In this document: piece by piece, positions 62,208 through 64,000 of the stretch
How positions within the stretch are numbered: the first letter of the stretch is position 1
Layout: each line of letters begins with the position of its first letter
From: Microvirga guangxiensis
Lineage (GTDB): Bacteria; Pseudomonadota; Alphaproteobacteria; Rhizobiales; Beijerinckiaceae
Length of the DNA: 64,000 bases
Assembly (NCBI RefSeq): GCF_900102135.1
Contig: NZ_FMVJ01000007.1
Coordinates: 1 to 64,000 of the forward strand
Direction: 5' to 3'
Program-made: the position numbers and the translations under genes
The notes under the pieces: model-generated
Told to the model about the DNA's origin: nothing
Databases searched by the model: none
What the model saw: the letters and a program-made list of their open reading frames with translations, nothing else

Positions 62208-63347
62208 ATGAGCTGGGATTTCAAGTTCGGCATCGAGGAAGAATACTTCGTGAACGATGCCGCCAAGCGGGATGTGGCCAAGGGGAAAATCAAAGAGTTC
62301 TTCACCTCATGCCGGGAGCAGCTCTCGGATGACATCCAGCCCGAGATGCTCGAGCCGCAGATCGAGATCGCGACCAAGCCGATGGTCGATTTCGCGGAGG
62401 CCCGGTCGCAGCTCATGGGCATGCGCTCTTCGGTGGGCGCGATCGCCCGTGACTACAACCTGTCCATCATGGCGTCCGGCACGCATCCGCTCGCCGTCTG
62501 GTCACGCGTGCGCGCCAGTGCTCAGCCGCGCTACGGCAAGGTGATGCACGATCTTCAGATGCTCGGCAGCCGCACGGTTCTGTGCGGCATGCATGTGCAT
62601 GTGGAGGTGCCCGATCTCGGCGCGCGCGTCGATATCATGAACCGCATTCAGCCTTATCTCCCGCTTCTGCTCGCGCTTTCCACCTCGTCGCCGTTCTGGC
62701 AGGCGCAGCGCACGGGCCTGCTCGGCTACCGTCTCGCCGCGTATCGCGAGCTGCCGCGCACCGGCCTCCCGGATCTGTTCGAGGACGCTGCGGATTATCA
62801 GCGTTACATCGATACATTGGTGGCGGCCCGCGCCATCGAGAATTCGAGCTATGTCTGGTGGGTGATCCGGCCGTCGCTGAAGCATCCGACCCTCGAGCTG
62901 CGCGTGGCCGACAGTTGCACGCGAGTGGACGACACCATCGCCATTGCCGCCATCTATCGCTGCCTCGTGCGCCGTTTGAGCCTCGATACCAAGCTCAATG
63001 CCGGGCAGACCGGCGCATCCCGCGCCATCAACGACGAGAACTGCTGGCGCGCCATGCGTTATGGCATCCACGGCAGCTTCGTGGACGAGAAGACCCGCAG
63101 CGCCAAGCCCGTTCGCGAATTGCTGGATGAGGTTCTCGACATGATCGAGGACGATGCCAAGGAGCTCGGCTGCGAGCGCGAGGTGGATCTCGCCCGCTGG
63201 ATCGTGGCCCGCGGCACCAGCGCCGACCGGCAGCTCACTCTCTATACCGAAGCCGTCGGCCGTGGCCTGTCGAGCCGGGATGCCCTGGCCAGGGTTGTCG
63301 ACTGGCTCTCCGCGGAAACGGTTGGGGATCTGGTCGTTCGCCATTAG
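62208..63347 (+). CDS. YbdK-type carboxylate-amine ligase (GCS2 family)
   Basis: This is a 379-residue member of the GCS2/YbdK family, related to glutamate-cysteine ligase. Family marks are FGIEEEYFV (residues ~7-15), QPEMLEPQIEIATKP, HPLAVWS and CGMHVHVEVPD (metal-binding His), then HPTLELRVADSCTRVDD. E. coli YbdK has weak gamma-glutamylcysteine synthetase activity; the true function is uncertain. AGAGG precedes the ATG. It is upstream of gshA, suggesting a link to thiol metabolism. Confidence 0.9.
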   Translation: MSWDFKFGIEEEYFVNDAAKRDVAKGKIKEFFTSCREQLSDDIQPEMLEPQIEIATKPMVDFAEARSQLMGMRSSVGAIARDYNLSIMASGTHPLAVWSRVRASAQPRYGKVMHDLQMLGSRTVLCGMHVHVEVPDLGARVDIMNRIQPYLPLLLALSTSSPFWQAQRTGLLGYRLAAYRELPRTGLPDLFEDAADYQRYIDTLVAARAIENSSYVWWVIRPSLKHPTLELRVADSCTRVDDTIAIAAIYRCLVRRLSLDTKLNAGQTGASRAINDENCWRAMRYGIHGSFVDEKTRSAKPVRELLDEVLDMIEDDAKELGCEREVDLARWIVARGTSADRQLTLYTEAVGRGLSSRDALARVVDWLSAETVGDLVVRH

Positions 63348-63357
63348 GATGTTACAA

Positions 63358-63382
63358 CTGGCCCCACAAAATGTGGGGCCAG
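63358..63382 (+). terminator. Hairpin after the YbdK-type gene
   Basis: A perfect 11-bp stem (63358-63368 with 63372-63382) has a 3-base loop. It lies just after the stop, without a long T run. Confidence 0.6.
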
Positions 63383-63469
63383 GCATCATTGCAGCTTGGC
63401 CTTAATCCACCTATCTAGTCCCGACCTGAGTCGGCGCGCCTTGAACGCGCTTTTTGGATGAGGTGATGT

Positions 63470-64000
63470 ATGGCGCGGGACGTATCCGATACGACCCCCA
63501 TTGGCGCGCGTTCCGAGCTTGTCGCGTGGATCGCTGAAGGCGAGAAGCCGCGCGAGACGTGGCGGTTGGGCACCGAGCACGAGAAGGTTCCTTTCTACAA
63601 GGCCGATACCAGTCCCGTTCCCTACGACGGAGGCAAAGGCATTCGCGCGCTGTTGGAGGGTCTGCAGGAGCGCACCGGCTGGTCGCCCATCATGGAAGAC
63701 GACCATCCCATCGGTCTCTTCGACGAGAAGGGCGGCGCAATCTCGCTGGAGCCCGGCGGACAGTTCGAGCTCTCCGGCGCGCCGCTGAAGACTTTGCATG
63801 AGACTGCCGCTGAAACCGCGCAGCACATCGCCGACGCAAAGGCGGTCGGCGAGAAACTCGGCATCGATTTCCTCACCCTGGGCATGAGCCCGTTGTGGAC
63901 GCGCGCCGAGACGCCGGTGATGCCCAAGAAGCGCTATGGCATCATGACGAACTACATGCCGAAGGTCGGCAGCTTGGGCCTCGACATGATGTACCGCACG
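63470..64000 (+). CDS. gshA: Glutamate-cysteine ligase, plant type (3' end missing)
   Basis: The open frame from ATG 63470 reaches the window end in frame and gives 177 residues of a GSH1-type enzyme (normally about 450). The segments TWRLGTEHEKVPFY, EPGGQFELSGAPLKTLHET and LGMSPLWTRAETPVMPKKRY are diagnostic of the plant/alphaproteobacterial glutamate-cysteine ligase. It catalyses the first step of glutathione synthesis. GAGG lies just upstream. Confidence 0.95.
   Translation, partial: MARDVSDTTPIGARSELVAWIAEGEKPRETWRLGTEHEKVPFYKADTSPVPYDGGKGIRALLEGLQERTGWSPIMEDDHPIGLFDEKGGAISLEPGGQFELSGAPLKTLHETAAETAQHIADAKAVGEKLGIDFLTLGMSPLWTRAETPVMPKKRYGIMTNYMPKVGSLGLDMMYRT

Overview
The window is a dense, high-GC stretch of ordinary alphaproteobacterial chromosome. 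Gene content and order (groESL, hisS-hisZ-hisG, DUF2093/lpxK/waaA/DUF374/DUF4170/IMPase, DUF3035 followed by an M16 pair, an ileS-lspA overlap, plant-type gshA) point to Rhizobiales (Hyphomicrobiales). I think a Methylobacteriaceae-like genus such as Microvirga is most likely, but this is inference from gene content without a database search. I saw no rRNA, tRNA, CRISPR, insertion sequence or prophage. The groES and gshA genes are cut by the window edges.

Layout. 1-2030: groES (3' part)-groEL with a strong terminator. 2.0-8.3 kb: small accessory and stress genes: beta-class GST, DoxX divergent from a MarR regulator with a triple palindromic operator, an exported VOC lipoprotein, a COG4315 secreted protein beside an ECF sigma/anti-sigma pair, an aldo/keto reductase and a cysteine-rich flavoprotein. 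8.3-13.0 kb: an orphan iron-type ABC binding protein, then a methionine importer (metN-metI-metQ-metQ) with two tandem metQ copies, on the minus strand. 13.2-16.7 kb: a BacA/SbmA-like ABC exporter or importer fused to its ATPase, a META-domain protein and an unknown protein. 16.7-21.0 kb: hisG, hisZ, a small basic protein and hisS, with palindromic repeats between them. 21.2-28.1 kb: class III aminotransferase, copper-chaperone-like protein, degenerate EAL protein, HAD protein, ribF, msrB and a catalase-like protein. 28.4-39.0 kb: ileS-lspA, a BamF-like protein, two M16 peptidase homologues, pgi and mutL. 39.0-45.5 kb: PilZ and OsmC genes sharing a full CtrA-type site, a second aldo/keto reductase, PQQ glucose dehydrogenase, zinc alcohol dehydrogenase, rsmD. 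45.5-52.1 kb: an RluB-type pseudouridine synthase with huge Arg/Gly-rich tails, tadA, two DUF2382 stress proteins, a fluoroacetate-dehalogenase-like hydrolase and purD. 52.1-64 kb: a 58-residue membrane peptide, a LysR regulator, xseA, DUF2093, the lipid A/Kdo operon, ubiA, a secreted Cys protein, rsmE, a YbdK-type ligase and gshA.

The genes mostly serve core functions: protein folding, histidine and purine synthesis, translation and tRNA/rRNA modification, outer-membrane lipid A assembly, DNA repair and glutathione synthesis. Accessory genes deal with redox and envelope stress and nutrient uptake. No clearly new multi-gene system stands out. The most distinctive signals are the MarR operator array, three related ~100-bp palindromic repeats (two in inverted orientation around hisS), the CtrA site at 39511-39526, the tandem metQ genes, the degenerate EAL protein and the low-complexity pseudouridine synthase. 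The only gap above 300 bases is 52081-52506; it holds the small ORF 52201-52377, and I see nothing else in it.
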